A stretch of DNA of 64,000 bases, from the NCBI GenBank assembly GCA_963575745.1, contig CAUYUJ010018059.1, positions 229,001 through 293,000 of the forward strand, given 5' to 3'. Below the pieces are notes generated by a model that made no database searches, was not told the DNA's origin, and saw only the letters and a list, made by a program, of their open reading frames with translations. Shown piece by piece: positions 30,416 through 40,189 of the stretch (position 1 is its first letter; each line of letters opens with the position of its first letter). This stretch comes from Prorocentrum cordatum. Its lineage: Eukaryota > Sar > Dinophyceae > Prorocentrales > Prorocentraceae. A program made the position numbers and the translations under genes.

Positions 30416-30730
30416 ACCGCCGCCGCCGCCGCCCCCCCCCCCCCGCCGCCGCCGCCACCGCCGCCGCTGCCGCCACCCCGCCGCCGCCGCCATCGCCGCC
30501 GCCACCGCTGCAGCCGCCGCAGCCGCTGCCCCCGCCGCAGCCGTTGCAGCCGCCGCCGACGCCAAGTGTATTCCGTATTGTTTTTGACAGGGATGGTGGG
30601 GGGAGGCCGCATCGGGTTCGTTGCGCATGCTCCCAATTTTGAGGCAGAGTTTGTTTTGTATTGTTTTTACAATGGATGGTGGGGGGGTGCCCTCATTGTC
30701 CTTGGTTGGCTCCCAGTCGTTTGTGGAAAG
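28325..30730 (+). repeat. Macrosatellite of four units, each with a long CCG array
   Basis: Units start near 28390, 28830, 29430 and 29995. Each has a conserved head (CTCGCTCACTCCCACCCGCC, CCCAACACATACGTAGCA, GCAGCAGTCGTCTTT.GATGGGCA), then 250-450 bp of CCG/CCGCTG, then a tail (CAAGTGTATTCCGTATTGTT, GGGATGGTGGGGGGAGGCCGC, GTTGGCTCCCAGTCG, AATAGGGAACAGTGATCAAG). The array is open in all six frames and yields long Pro/Ala/Arg artefacts. The tail resembles the start of the upstream block of VWD gene copy 2. Confidence 0.9.
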
Positions 30731-30849
30731 GGGGTGTGTACGAATTGGGAACAGTGAAAACCCCCCTTCCCGAAGGGGAGGAACGCGGTGGAAGAGGAAA
30801 CGCCTTATACCACCTACGCCCAGAGGGCATGTGGGATTGCAGTTTGGGG

Positions 30850-31423
30850 CTGACGGGTATGGTGGGGACGGGGGTCGGCATGGTTCCTGGTCGGCCGCCG
30901 GTCGATTGGGGGAGGGGGTTTATAAACAAAGAGCAGTGACCAAGTCCTCCCCAAGAGGGAAAGAGAGAGAGTTTGAAGATGAATCGCACGAGACCGCCTC
31001 TGCCCAGAGGGATGGATGGAGGTTCCACGCAGCTCTCACATCCATGGCAAGCGTAGTTTCATGCCTGCCTGGCCAGCACTCCGTTATTTCGTATATGAAG
31101 TGTACATGTCCTTCAGATTTGCGCAGCATTGTCGTGAGAAGCCCATCGCGAGACGAGCGCATACGTATTTGGCGTTGCGATGCCTTTTTGCGTTCGTTTC
31201 CATGGTCGGCGGCGAAATCCAACTCATACTGATGTCTGCGCAGGGGCATTGAAGAAGAATGTATGGTCCCTGGGGCATTGTCTTGACCGTGTATGTCATG
31301 ACTGTATTCGCATGAGCATTTTTCATCCTGTCTCTCCTCATCCGCCTCCTCCGCCACCTGATCTGCCTGCTACTCTCTGTTCATCATCTAGCTATATAAG
31401 GGATTTGACCGTATTCCCTGCAG
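30850..31423 (+). other. Upstream block of VWD gene copy 2 with leader-exon-like stretch
   Basis: Homologous to 1725-2297. At about 31158-31242 the frame reads AHTYLALRCLFAFVSMVGGE and IQLILMSAQ, clearly related to the leader AHTLTIAMAFALAGTVAAD, but its ATG is missing. AG at 31422-31423 precedes the conserved exon start. Confidence 0.5.
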
Positions 31424-33190
31424 GACTCCAACGGCCGGCCTGCGGAGACGCCTGAACCGACGATGGAGCCCGGGGTTCCATGCCTGTGCAATTGCACTGG
31501 TTCGTGCTGCTCGTTCGTCTATTACGACACAGATGGTAGTGGATGTCTGGAGCATTCGGAGGCCCAAATTGCGGGTGCAAACGCGACGTACATGAGTCCA
31601 CCTTATGAGCAGTATGATTTGGATGGCGACGGTTGTCTCAACGAGACCGAAGCAGTCTGCCCTCCAGAACTGCCAACGAGTGGCGAAGCCCCTTGCGGAC
31701 AGTATGTGGCGGTTGGCACGAGCGTTCCCCAATCATGCGCTGGGCAAACCAGGCGTCGCCGCACGAATGAGTGCGCCAGTTGCGATACTGGCACGTTCGC
31801 CGTTGCCGACTGCGACAATTGCATGGAGGATGATGCGATGTACCTCAGCGCGAGTGCAAGCGTGAGCGACACCAGGATCTACGTCAACAAGGACACCGAC
31901 TTGGGCGGATTCGCTCCGTCCGTCGGAGATTCAATCACGATTTCGAAGTGCTGCTGTGAAAGCGCTAGCGACCACGGTACGTTCGTCATCACAGGCGCCG
32001 CGCCTACCATTCCTGCCAACTCCTTCGACATTCCGGCATTGACCATGGATTTCAGCCAGTTCGATCGTGTTACTAAGACTTGTTCTTCGACAGATGGAGT
32101 TGGCTATCCCAGCTTCTTCCCGTGCGGATGTGGCTCCGAGGTTTGTGGCGAGTCAACGAAGTGCGATATTACCGGCAATGGTGGTTGCGGCGCTTGCATC
32201 CCCACGACTTTGCCGACACCTGCCCCGACAGTGTCGGCCAAGGGTGACCCGCATTTGGTCAATCTGAATGGGGAGCACTTCGACGTGAACCACGGAGGGG
32301 AATTCGTTCTCCTGCGGATCCCCCAGAACATTCTCAAGCCCGCCGAGGTGGAGCTGAAGGCTACAATCCTCCCCGAGCACGGGAAGCCGTGTACCACATA
32401 CATCACCGAGGTGGAGCTCGCAGGCAGTTGGCTCGGCAGCAAGGTTGTGCAGGTGCGCTCCTACCTCAGGTCGCATGCCAAGAACGAGACCGACAAATTC
32501 CTGGGCCTCCGCGTGCTGGATCGATCCCCCAACGCGCTTGCCGACGAGGCCCCTTGGGAGAAACTCTCGCAGTGGGCCGACGCGAGCTACGTCGTCTCAG
32601 AGCCTCAGACGAAGGATGGCTTCGGGGTGACCGTGTCCACGGCGAAGTGGCACAGCAAGAAGGACGCCAGGGAGGATGTGCCGACCGTGGCAGGGCAGGT
32701 CGAGATCCAGGTGAAGAATAAGTTGTTGAGCAGCGAGCCCACGAAGTTCGTCATTCGCCAGGACCTTCCCAGGCAGGAGCACCTGAATCTGGCCGTGCGT
32801 CGCCTGAGCTCGCTGGGCCGCGCGGACGTTGGCGGCTTGCTTGGGTTCGACGCGCACCCTGAGTCCCTGGAGGATGTCACGCCCGAGTGCCAGCGCCACA
32901 GGGACGGTCTCGACCGCGAGACTGGCCCCCGCCACAACAAGCCAGACTGGAAGGTCCGCTGGGAGAAGATCAGGGAGCAGCGCATGCAGCCGCGCCACAC
33001 CGACAGCCTGAACGACAACGAGGCTGCCGCCAGCCTTGCCAACAGGGATATGATGTGCGTGTGCCCCGGTGACACCTCTGGCGGCCTCGCAGAGGACGTG
33101 TTCGTTGAGGGCCTGGTTGGCGGCGATCACAACGGTGGCGTCCTCGTCGAGTTTCAGACGGGTAGGCTCGCCGAGGCGACGTGGGACTGA
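31424..33190 (+). CDS. EF-hand / von Willebrand D-type secreted-like protein, copy 2 (main exon)
   Basis: Colinear with 2298-4064 without a single indel (constant offset 29,126). The frame is open from 31424; first ATG 31463. Both EF-hand loops are intact (DTDGSGCLEHSE, DLDGDGCLNETE), as are the Cys-rich region and the VWD start GDPHLVNLNGEHFDV. About six residues differ from copy 1, all in the N-terminal half. From about 3304/32430 to about 47 bases past the stop the two copies are identical in every base I compared, while flanks and presumed introns have drifted far. This points to recent gene conversion or a recycled-cDNA event rather than simple duplication age. Confidence 0.8.
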   Translation, partial: DSNGRPAETPEPTMEPGVPCLCNCTGSCCSFVYYDTDGSGCLEHSEAQIAGANATYMSPPYEQYDLDGDGCLNETEAVCPPELPTSGEAPCGQYVAVGTSVPQSCAGQTRRRRTNECASCDTGTFAVADCDNCMEDDAMYLSASASVSDTRIYVNKDTDLGGFAPSVGDSITISKCCCESASDHGTFVITGAAPTIPANSFDIPALTMDFSQFDRVTKTCSSTDGVGYPSFFPCGCGSEVCGESTKCDITGNGGCGACIPTTLPTPAPTVSAKGDPHLVNLNGEHFDVNHGGEFVLLRIPQNILKPAEVELKATILPEHGKPCTTYITEVELAGSWLGSKVVQVRSYLRSHAKNETDKFLGLRVLDRSPNALADEAPWEKLSQWADASYVVSEPQTKDGFGVTVSTAKWHSKKDAREDVPTVAGQVEIQVKNKLLSSEPTKFVIRQDLPRQEHLNLAVRRLSSLGRADVGGLLGFDAHPESLEDVTPECQRHRDGLDRETGPRHNKPDWKVRWEKIREQRMQPRHTDSLNDNEAAASLANRDMMCVCPGDTSGGLAEDVFVEGLVGGDHNGGVLVEFQTGRLAEATWD

Positions 33191-33815
33191 GGCACAGGTG
33201 CATCGACCGGCTGGTGGCCGGATTCGCAGACCCTTTTGTACACCTTCTCAGAGGGCATTCGAGCCAGGGAGTGCAGGGAATGCCAGCTCCTCCTCTCTCT
33301 TTCCATGGCGCATCCTTCAGGCAGGCCTGGGATTGGGAAGTACAGATTGCTCCAGAGCCTGATGAAGTGCCTGCAGGTCGCTCTGGAGCGCTTCTCTGGA
33401 ACTGCCGCGGTGCCCGATGCATCCGCCAAACCCTTGGGCTCTCAGAGATCCCCGACTCATCCCGATCCGAGTTTGCCCCGATCCTGGCGTCGTTTTGCAC
33501 AGTTGCCCCCTCCTGCTCCCTCCTCCTCCTCCATCATGCCTCCCAGGATGGGGCCTGGCCAGGATTGAGGTAAGTGGATACGGTTAGTGGTAGGGCCTCG
33601 GAGCCTGTAAACTAGCCAGAATCACTAAACCAGGTCTGCCGTAGCTCGTGTTTTTTCGGGTGACGGCAGTTCTGGTTAGTGGAACGGGACGGAGGGGCGT
33701 CCCCCAGTACACATCGCTAAACCAGGCCCCTCTAAACCCAGTTCTGCCAACGCCCGACAGGATGGGGCCTGGCCAGGACCAGTGTAGTGTGGACCGGTCG
33801 GCGTCCTCCTGCGAT
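33191..33815 (+). repeat. 3' flank and duplicated module (partner 4065-6235), interrupted by an insertion
   Basis: Matches the 3' side of copy 1 with a much shorter spacer. Between two copies of AGGATGGGGCCTGGCCAGGA (33545-33564 and 33760-33779) lies sequence that copy 1 lacks. Confidence 0.75.
33545..33779 (+). mobile_element. 215-bp introner-like insertion with 20-bp direct repeats
   Basis: The copy-1 module has the 20-base sequence once (one mismatch). Here it is duplicated around 195 bp of extra DNA. Just inside the left repeat is GAGGTAAGT, a textbook splice donor (GT at 33570), and ACAG ends at 33761. An exact restoration of the empty site by splicing would instead need a GA-AG intron. 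The insert contains a hairpin (ACTAAACCAGGTCTGCCGT against ACGGCAGTTCTGGTTAGT). Small DNA element or introner are the two readings. Confidence 0.6.
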
Positions 33816-34043
33816 CCTCGCACATCCCCCCCCTTTTCCCTTTCTCCTGCCCCACCTCCGCAGAGCCCATCTCGATCCAGTCGATACGATTCGATAGCCA
33901 TTCTGGCCGATCCGCTTCGACTCCAGTATATCGACGACGCGACATGTCCCAAGTGCTTGCGTGGCACTGTTGCGTATCCTGGCGCGGCCGATCCGAGTCG
34001 GTTTCGACTCCGTGCCGACGCGGCCCGGTCCCACGCACACTCC

Positions 34044-34281
34044 GATGCCATCCGGTTGCCGATGCAAAGCATGCAGGTGGGCCTCTCCTGCTCGCTGCTT
34101 CTCTTTCCGTTGTCCTCCTCGCACGCATCCCTCCTCAGTCCGCCTTTTTCCTGCCCTCGACGGATGCCATCTGGTTGCCGATTCAAATCATGCAGGTCGG
34201 CCTCCTCCTGCTCCCTGCTCCTCTTTCCTCTGTCCTCCTCGCACGCAGCCCTCCTCGGTCCGCCCTTATCCTGCGCTCGAC
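34044..34281 (+). repeat. 119-bp tandem duplication
   Basis: GATGCCATC.GGTTGCCGAT at 34044 recurs at 34163, followed in both by AAA.CATGCAGGT.GGCCTC, TCCTCCTCGCACGCA and CCCTCGACGG-type words. It is non-coding. Confidence 0.75.
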
Positions 34282-34485
34282 GGTGCCTGCAGCCCCGCAG
34301 CCCGGTGCAGCCGGTGCGTCCTGCCAGCAGGTGCCCCCCCCCAGGGGAGATCCTTACCCACCGGCGCCGCCGCGCGATTCCGCCGCCGCGCGACTCCGCC
34401 GCCACGCTCGGGCGGGCGCCTGGGGGGGGGAGGGGAAGGCGGGCGGCGGGGGGGGGGCGGCGGGGGTAATCCACTGCAGGTTTCT

Positions 34486-34652
34486 CCCCCGACCTCAGGG
34501 CTGGACCTGAACGGTGTTTTTGGCGATTTCGTGGGCCGTGTTCGTTTCGATTTCGGTTTGCGGTAAAGGCGGACTGTGAAGACAAAACGAGGGAAAACGA
34601 AAGCAGAACGAAAGCGAAAAACACCGTTTAGGTTCAGCCCTGCCCCGACCTC
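34486..34652. mobile_element. MITE-like foldback element of about 167 bp
   Basis: The left arm (CCCCGACCTCAGGGCTGGAC then CTGAACGGTGTTTTTGGCG) is mirrored by the right arm (AGCGAAAAACACCGTTTAGG then TTCAGCCCTGCCCCGACCTCG) with few mismatches. The interior is also inverted (TTCGTTTCGATTTCG against CGAAAGCAGAACGAAAGCG). No coding capacity. Confidence 0.7.
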
Positions 34653-34915
34653 GTATTTTTGGGCACGCGTTCTGCCTAGAGGGCCGAACATGCGGGGGGG
34701 CATGGTCGTGCACGTGGACGCCCCGTGGGCTCGGGGCGTCGGGTGGGACCGGGGGGAGGGGGGCCCAGGTAGTGGTTCGCGAGGAGCGAGAGGGCCCGAC
34801 ACACACCTGTCCGAGGCGGAATTCTATACATGACCACCGCCTGGAGGATCAATTTTCGGGGACCTCGGCAGGCGCTGGATATGGATATGTTTGGGCCCCT
34901 GGGGGCCCGAATACT

Positions 34916-34973
34916 TCCATATCCACCGCCCGCTGGAGTACCAGGACGTCGGTTCCCGGGCGGTGGATATGGA
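34916..34973. repeat. Perfect 17-bp inverted repeat
   Basis: TCCATATCCACCGCCCG (34916-34932) is the exact reverse complement of 34957-34973, with a 24-nt loop. The left arm also pairs imperfectly with GGATATGGATATG just upstream (34877 on), around GGGCCCCTGGGGGCCC. Confidence 0.8.
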
Positions 34974-34999
34974 TAAATCCCCGCCTCGCAACCTATACC

Positions 35000-35517
35000 G
35001 CTGCAAGCGCGGTGGCGGATCCCCCGATGGCCCTGGAGGTCACAAAAATTTTGGGAAACCTCAGGGAGCTCACTATTCGACGAGAAGAATGCCTTCAGAT
35101 TTCTTGCACCGAGAGTTCATTTCGTGTGTGTGTGTGTCTCCAGCACTCGAATACAACCATTACGCGTACGTTGTTGCACTCGCTCGAATATTATTGTATT
35201 CTGATTACATCCAAGGTTGTTGGCTTGATGGGGCTTGCACATGGGATCTAGAGTGAGGATATGCTTTGGAGCTGGTTGGTGGCCCTTTCAGGGCCCTCCT
35301 AGACGTTCTTGGAAGCCTCCTTGTGCCATCGTGGGCAGTCGTCGGGCGCCGTTGCGCCATCAGGGCCAGTCATTCCAAAGCTACCCTTCAGTAGGGGCTT
35401 TGTGGTTGCTGATGCTGACACCACTGGCTCCATCGCGCAAGCGGCTCAATCAATCTGCGATCACTGGTTGCCAGTGAGCTGCCACGGTGAGGGGGTAGGG
35501 AGGAAAGGGCGAGTTAT
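35000..35517. other. No gene recognised
   Basis: No domain-bearing frame. It contains a short (GT)n run near 35125 and CCTCTTGG-like words. Confidence 0.35.
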
Positions 35518-35732
35518 TGTCGGACATTTTTGGGTGGCGTGTCGCTCCGCCGGTTCTGGCCCACCACGCTTCGGCGCGACACGCTATCCATTGCCCCGCC
35601 CCTAGGCGTTAACGTCGCGATCCTTTCCAAGCCTCTCGCCCGACGGAGCGGAGCGACACGCTGTCCACTGGCATGGCATAGCGTGTCAGCGGGTCCGCCT
35701 CGGCGACACGTTATCCAAAAGTATCCGACTGT
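35518..35732. mobile_element. Foldback element of about 215 bp
   Basis: GTCGGACATTTTTGGGTGGC and GTGTCGC at the left are mirrored by GACACGTTATCCAAAAGTATCCGAC at the right. GCGACACGCTATCCA and GACACGCTGTCCACTGG recur inside in both orientations. Confidence 0.5.
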
Positions 35733-36219
35733 GTAGGCTCCAGTTCTTGAGACGATCCGCCCCCACCAGCCCATCCAGAAGGGATTCTTGGGCAAACTGT
35801 TTTACGAGGGAAGTGCGGCTGCAGTGGCACAACACGGGAGGGCAGCCGCCAGGTCGTCTGCATGATCACATGTTTCGCATCGTCTTCGGCGAGTTGCAGG
35901 GCCTCCCGCGGGAGCGCCGCGAAGGCTGTCATGATTTTGTCCCGTGGATTTTCGTCACAGCGGACGGGCGCGAAGAAGCAAGGTGCCAAGCATAAAAGGC
36001 GCTCGGTGTTTGAAATTGTGCATTGGAACTGCCTCGGTGCGTTTTGGGGACCCCCTTTAGGGGTGGCCTTTTGGTGCTATCCGGAAGAGCATTGGACAGC
36101 AAACATGGTGGCGTCAATTCGTCCCATCCAGGTCGCCATCCGCTTTGCGCCCTTGACCCCGAGCCTTCGGAGGGTGCGACGGTTTGACGCCTCCCACTGG
36201 AATGCAGCCCGGGAGAGGT

Positions 36220-36365
36220 CTTCCTCTCTCCTCCTCCTCCTCCTCCTCCTCCTCCTCCTCCTCCTCAGTCCTCATTCCTCACTCCGCATTATCATCCTCC
36301 TCATCCTCCTTCTCCTCCTCCTCCTCCTCCGCCTCCTCCTCCTCTTCCTCCTCATTCCTCATTCC
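36220..36365 (+). repeat. (TCC)n pyrimidine tract
   Basis: Nearly pure CTC/TCC repeats, followed about 175 bp later by a GGA tract of opposite sense. Confidence 0.9.
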
Positions 36366-36539
36366 TCAGTCCTGGCTGCCCGTCCTTCTCCTCCACCCCC
36401 CACCCAGTCGCCCCGTCGGAAGCCTGCTCGGCAGCCCCCCGCCGCGAGGAGCAGCGCGTGCTCCTCAAGTCGATGCGCCAGTGGCCAGCGCGCGGGCATC
36501 GGGCAGGGCAGGTCGAGGAGAGGGCCAGAGGCAGGGGAT

Positions 36540-36782
36540 CGGGAGGAGGAGGAGGAGGAGGAGGAGGAAGAGGTGGAGGAGGAGGAGGAGGAGGAGGAGT
36601 AGGAGGAGGAGGAGGAGGAGGAGGGGGAGGAGGAGGAGTGTGGGAGGAGGAGAAGGTAAGACAGAGGGGGAAGGAGGAGGAGGAGGAGGAGGAGGAGGAG
36701 AAGGTAAGGAGGATGGGGAAGGAGAGGAGGACGAGGGGAAAGGAGGAGGGGGGGAGGAGGGGGGAGGAAGAGGACCAGTGTA
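36540..36782 (+). repeat. (GGA)n purine tract
   Basis: Nearly pure GGA/GAG repeats. With 36220-36365 it forms the arms of a large potential hairpin. Confidence 0.9.
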
Positions 36783-37079
36783 AAACCAAGAGTCATCAAC
36801 GATGTTGGGATTGACCCTCCCTCCAAGCTCCATCTTCATATGGCCCCGTAACGGTTCAGTTCCATAGAGGGAGCTGCCTCGTTGGAAGACAACCGTTTGA
36901 AGATCCGAAAGCATACCAAAACATCGTTCTCGGGAATGCAACGCCACGTATCAACCTGACTGCTGCGTCCTGACGATCCGGAACCGTGTCAGAGCGCAAT
37001 GTTGGGACTTCGACACCGCGGATTAACATAATTGTTGCACCCGCACAATCCTGAATCATTACAACACATAATTTCTGGT

Positions 37080-37605
37080 ACGTTGACCACTGGAATCCGT
37101 GAAACTCTTGCAAATTTTAACTGGAATGTTCGCGGCGCTAATGCGAGAGCCACATTTTGAAGAGGAACCGCCCTCAATCCGTAAAACTCTTGCAAATGTT
37201 TGAAGCGAATGTGCGCGGCGCTAAGGCGAGAGCCATAGTTTGAAAAGGAACCGCCCACAATCCGTGAAACTCTTGCAAAGTTTCAAAACGAATGTGCGCG
37301 GCGCTAAGGCAAGAGCCACATGTTGAAAACCACCTGCCCTCAATCCGTGAAGCGAATGTGCGCGGCGCTAAGGAGAGAACGACATTTTGAAAACGACCCG
37401 CCCTCAATCCGTGGAACGCTGGCTAATTATTCAAGCGAATGTGCGCTGCGCGAAGGCTGAGGCGAGAGCCATATTTTGAAAACGGCCCGCCTTCAACACG
37501 TGAAACTCTTGCAATGGTTTTTTGTTTAACGGATGTGCGCGGCGCTATGGCGAGAGCCACATGTTGAAATTGACCCGCCCTCCATCCGTGAAACTGTTGT
37601 CACTT
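37080..37605 (+). repeat. Degenerate tandem repeat, unit about 80-90 bp, six copies
   Basis: Each unit has GCGAATGTGCGCGGCGCTAA, GGCGAGAGCCA.A.TTTGAAAA, CCGCCCTCAATCCGTGAA and ACTCTTGCAAA. One unit is shortened (near 37350). Confidence 0.85.
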
Positions 37606-37724
37606 TTTAAGCTTCAGAGTCATACATGGTGAGGAAGTCTCAGGCGAAACGCCCGGCCCGCCCTGAAAACTGGCTTCGGGGTGCGACAGGGAGGAGTTAT
37701 CTATGAAGAAAAGGAAAGGAGGAT

Positions 37725-37865
37725 GAGGAGGAGGAGGAGGAAGAGGAGGAGGAGGCGGAGGAGGAGGAGGAGGGGGAGGAGGGGGAGGGAGGAGGAGGAG
37801 GGGAGGAGAGGAGGAGGAGGAGGAGGGGAGGAGGAGGAGGAGGAGGAGGAGGAGGAGGAGGTGTG
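37725..37865 (+). repeat. (GGA)n purine tract
   Basis: Nearly pure GGA run, paired with a TCC run at 38098-38320. Confidence 0.9.
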
Positions 37866-38097
37866 TGGCAACCTACGAGCAGATAGAGACAGGAAGACCT
37901 GGAGGTGTCCAGCGCGGATTCAAGCATACCGAGTGGCTCCGGGCACATCCCATTCAAAAGTTTGAAGAATCGATAAACCCAGTACGGAATTGGATACAAA
38001 CGCTCTTCTGACGCACGTGCGGCACGTTCCAGCTGCTTGTCTGCAGCCGCTACCGTCTGCACCGTGCTGACGGTAGCGATGCACTTCCTGTTTATCT

Positions 38098-38320
38098 CCC
38101 TCCTGCTCCTCCTCCTGCTCCTCCTGCTCCTTCTCCTCCTCCTTTTCTCCTCCTGCTCCTCATCCTCCTCCTCTCCTCCTCCTCCTTCTCCTCCCCCTCC
38201 TCCTCCTCCTCCTCCTCTTTCTGTTCCGTCGCCTCGTCCTCCGCCTAATTACCCACTCCACCTCTTTCTCCTCCTCCTGCTCCTCTTTCTCCTCCTCCTC
38301 CTCATTCCTCTTCTGTCCTC
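38098..38320 (+). repeat. (TCC)n pyrimidine tract
   Basis: CTCCTC-rich run with small interruptions. It pairs with 37725-37865 in inverted sense. Confidence 0.9.
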
Positions 38321-38439
38321 TGTTCTCCTTCCCCCTCATCATTCCCCATATCCTAAGATGGGGTTCTTGTTATTACTTGGACGCCTCCTACTCCTACTCC
38401 TCCCTCCTCCTCTTTTCTCCTCCCCTCCTGTCGGACATA

Positions 38440-38578
38440 CTCAGACTTGCTCATACACAGACTTATTCATACTCAGACTTACTCATACTCAGACCTACTC
38501 ATACTCAGACTTACTCACACTCAGACATACTCATACACAGACTTACTCTTACACAGACTTACTCATACACAGATTTGG
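38440..38578 (+). repeat. 16-bp tandem repeat
   Basis: Copies of CAGACTTACTCATACT with few changes, about eight in a row, ending directly at the first unit of the 152-bp array. Confidence 0.85.
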
Positions 38579-39240
38579 AGGATGTCTCGAGCGAGGCGCT
38601 CATTTCAGCACCCCTAAGGGGAGCCGCCAGGGGTGTTTGCACGGGCTCGTTCGCGGCCATTTTGTGGGGATGTCTCAGGCGGTTTGCCTGTTTCTGGGCC
38701 CAACATCCTTCGCTTTCGGAGCAGATTTGGAGGATGTCTCGAGCGAGGCGCTCATTTCAGCACCCCTAAGGGGAGCCGCCAGGGGTGGTTGCACGGGCTC
38801 GTTCGCGGCCATTTTGTGGGGATGTCTCAGGCGGTTTGCCTGTTTCTGTGCCCAACATCCTTCGCTTTCGGAGCAGATTTGGAGGATGTCTCGAGCGAGG
38901 CGCTCATTTCAGCACCCCTAAGGGGAGCCGCCAGGGGTGGTTGCACGGGCTCGTTCGCGGCCATTTTGTGGGGATGTCTCAGGCGGTTTGCCTGTTTCTG
39001 GCCCAACATCCTTCGCTTTCGGAGCAGATTTGGAGGATGTCTCGAGCGAGGCGCTCATTTCAGCACCCCTAAGGGGAGCCGCCAGGGGTGCTTGCACGGG
39101 CTCGTTCGCGGCCATTTTGTGGGGATGTCTCAGGCGGTTTGCTTGTTTCTGGGCCCAACATCCTTCGCTTTCGGAGCAGATTTGGAGGATGTCTCGAGCG
39201 AGGCGCTCATTTTCACTCCCCAGGTGGGCCAGATTTTGAG
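38573..39240 (+). repeat. 152-bp tandem repeat, four copies plus a partial
   Basis: Units begin GATTTGGAGGATGTCTCGAG at about 38573, 38725, 38877, 39028 and 39179 and contain CCCCTAAGGGGAGCCGCCAG, GCTCGTTCGCGGCCATTTTG, TCTCAGGCGGTTTGC and CATCCTTCGCTTTCGGAGCA. Near-identity between units suggests recent expansion. The period is not a multiple of three, so the frames open here rotate from unit to unit, which argues against a protein. Confidence 0.92.
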
Positions 39241-39299
39241 GATGTCTCGATCGGTTTGCTTGTTTTGGTGGCCAGGCTCGTGGGCGCAGATTCTTCTCA

Positions 39300-39575
39300 G
39301 GATGCCACAGGAGGCTCCAACAGGCTCCAGGAGGCCCCAGGAGACCACATGAGGTCCCAGGAGGCATCAGGAGGCCACATAAAAAAAAAAAAAAAAAAAA
39401 GACTCAAGATGCCACAGGATGTCCCAAGAGGCTCCAGGAGGCCCCAGGAAGCTCCAGAAGGCCTCAGGAAACCACAGGAGGCCCCAGGAGGCAACAGGAA
39501 GCGCCAGGAGGCCTCGGAAGGCAGCAGGAGGCCCCGAGAGGCCCCAGGAGCAGGAGGCCTCAGAAGGCAACAGGA
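39300..39575 (+). repeat. CCAGGAGGC minisatellite with an A20 run
   Basis: Degenerate 9-12 bp words CAGGAGGCCC, CCAGGAAGC and similar on both sides of a pure A run (39379-39400). Confidence 0.8.
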
Positions 39576-39589
39576 GTGGCTCCAATCCA

Positions 39590-39860
39590 TTGTGTTTTAC
39601 GTATGCTCCTATCGATTGGGCCTCACCTGGAGCACGATTATTCGATGTTCTACGCATGTTTCTATAGATGGTCCTTCTCCTGTGTACACAATCCTAAATG
39701 TTTTACTCATGTTACTATGTATTGGGCCTCTCCTGGGGCACGAGTCCTTGGTGTTTTACGCGTGTTCCTATAGATTGCCCTTTCTCCTGTGGCTCTAATC
39801 CGCAATGTTTTATGTACGTCTGTTGCTATAGATTGCGCCTCTCCTGGGGCACGAAACCTT
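39590..39860 (+). repeat. About 62-bp tandem repeat, four copies
   Basis: Each unit has GTTTTA(C/T)G.ATG, TCCTATAGATTG.GCCT, CTCCTGGGGCACGA. Recurrent non-coding minisatellite. Confidence 0.75.
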
Positions 39861-40189
39861 CCTAGGAGGTCCCAGGAGGTCCCAAGAGGCTCCTGGAGAC
39901 CCCAGGAAGCCCCAGTAGGTTTCAGGAGGCCCCAGGAGGCCCCAGGCTCATGCACAGAGACGCGCTCGTACTACTGAGGCTCATTCACGCTCCAATTCAT
40001 TCGCAGTTAGATTGATGTCCAGACCGTCACAACTGAAGCCCGTTAATATTCGAAAGCTCTTGCGCCTAGACATTCACGGCGGACAGGTCCATGCGAGTAG
40101 ATGCACATATGGGGAGCTCCACGCAGTGAATAATTTGTTCTGCCTCCACATTCCTCTTCCTCCTCCTCCTCATCGTCGTCCCCCTCCTG

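Noticed and set aside
28325-30640. Long Pro/Ala/Arg- and Gly-rich proteins in all frames
   Set aside because: They are translations of CCG repeats open in six frames, with no start context or domain.
38037-39798. Coding gene across the 152-bp repeats
   Set aside because: The period is not a multiple of three, so the same DNA is read in changing frames, and neighbouring parts are simple repeats.
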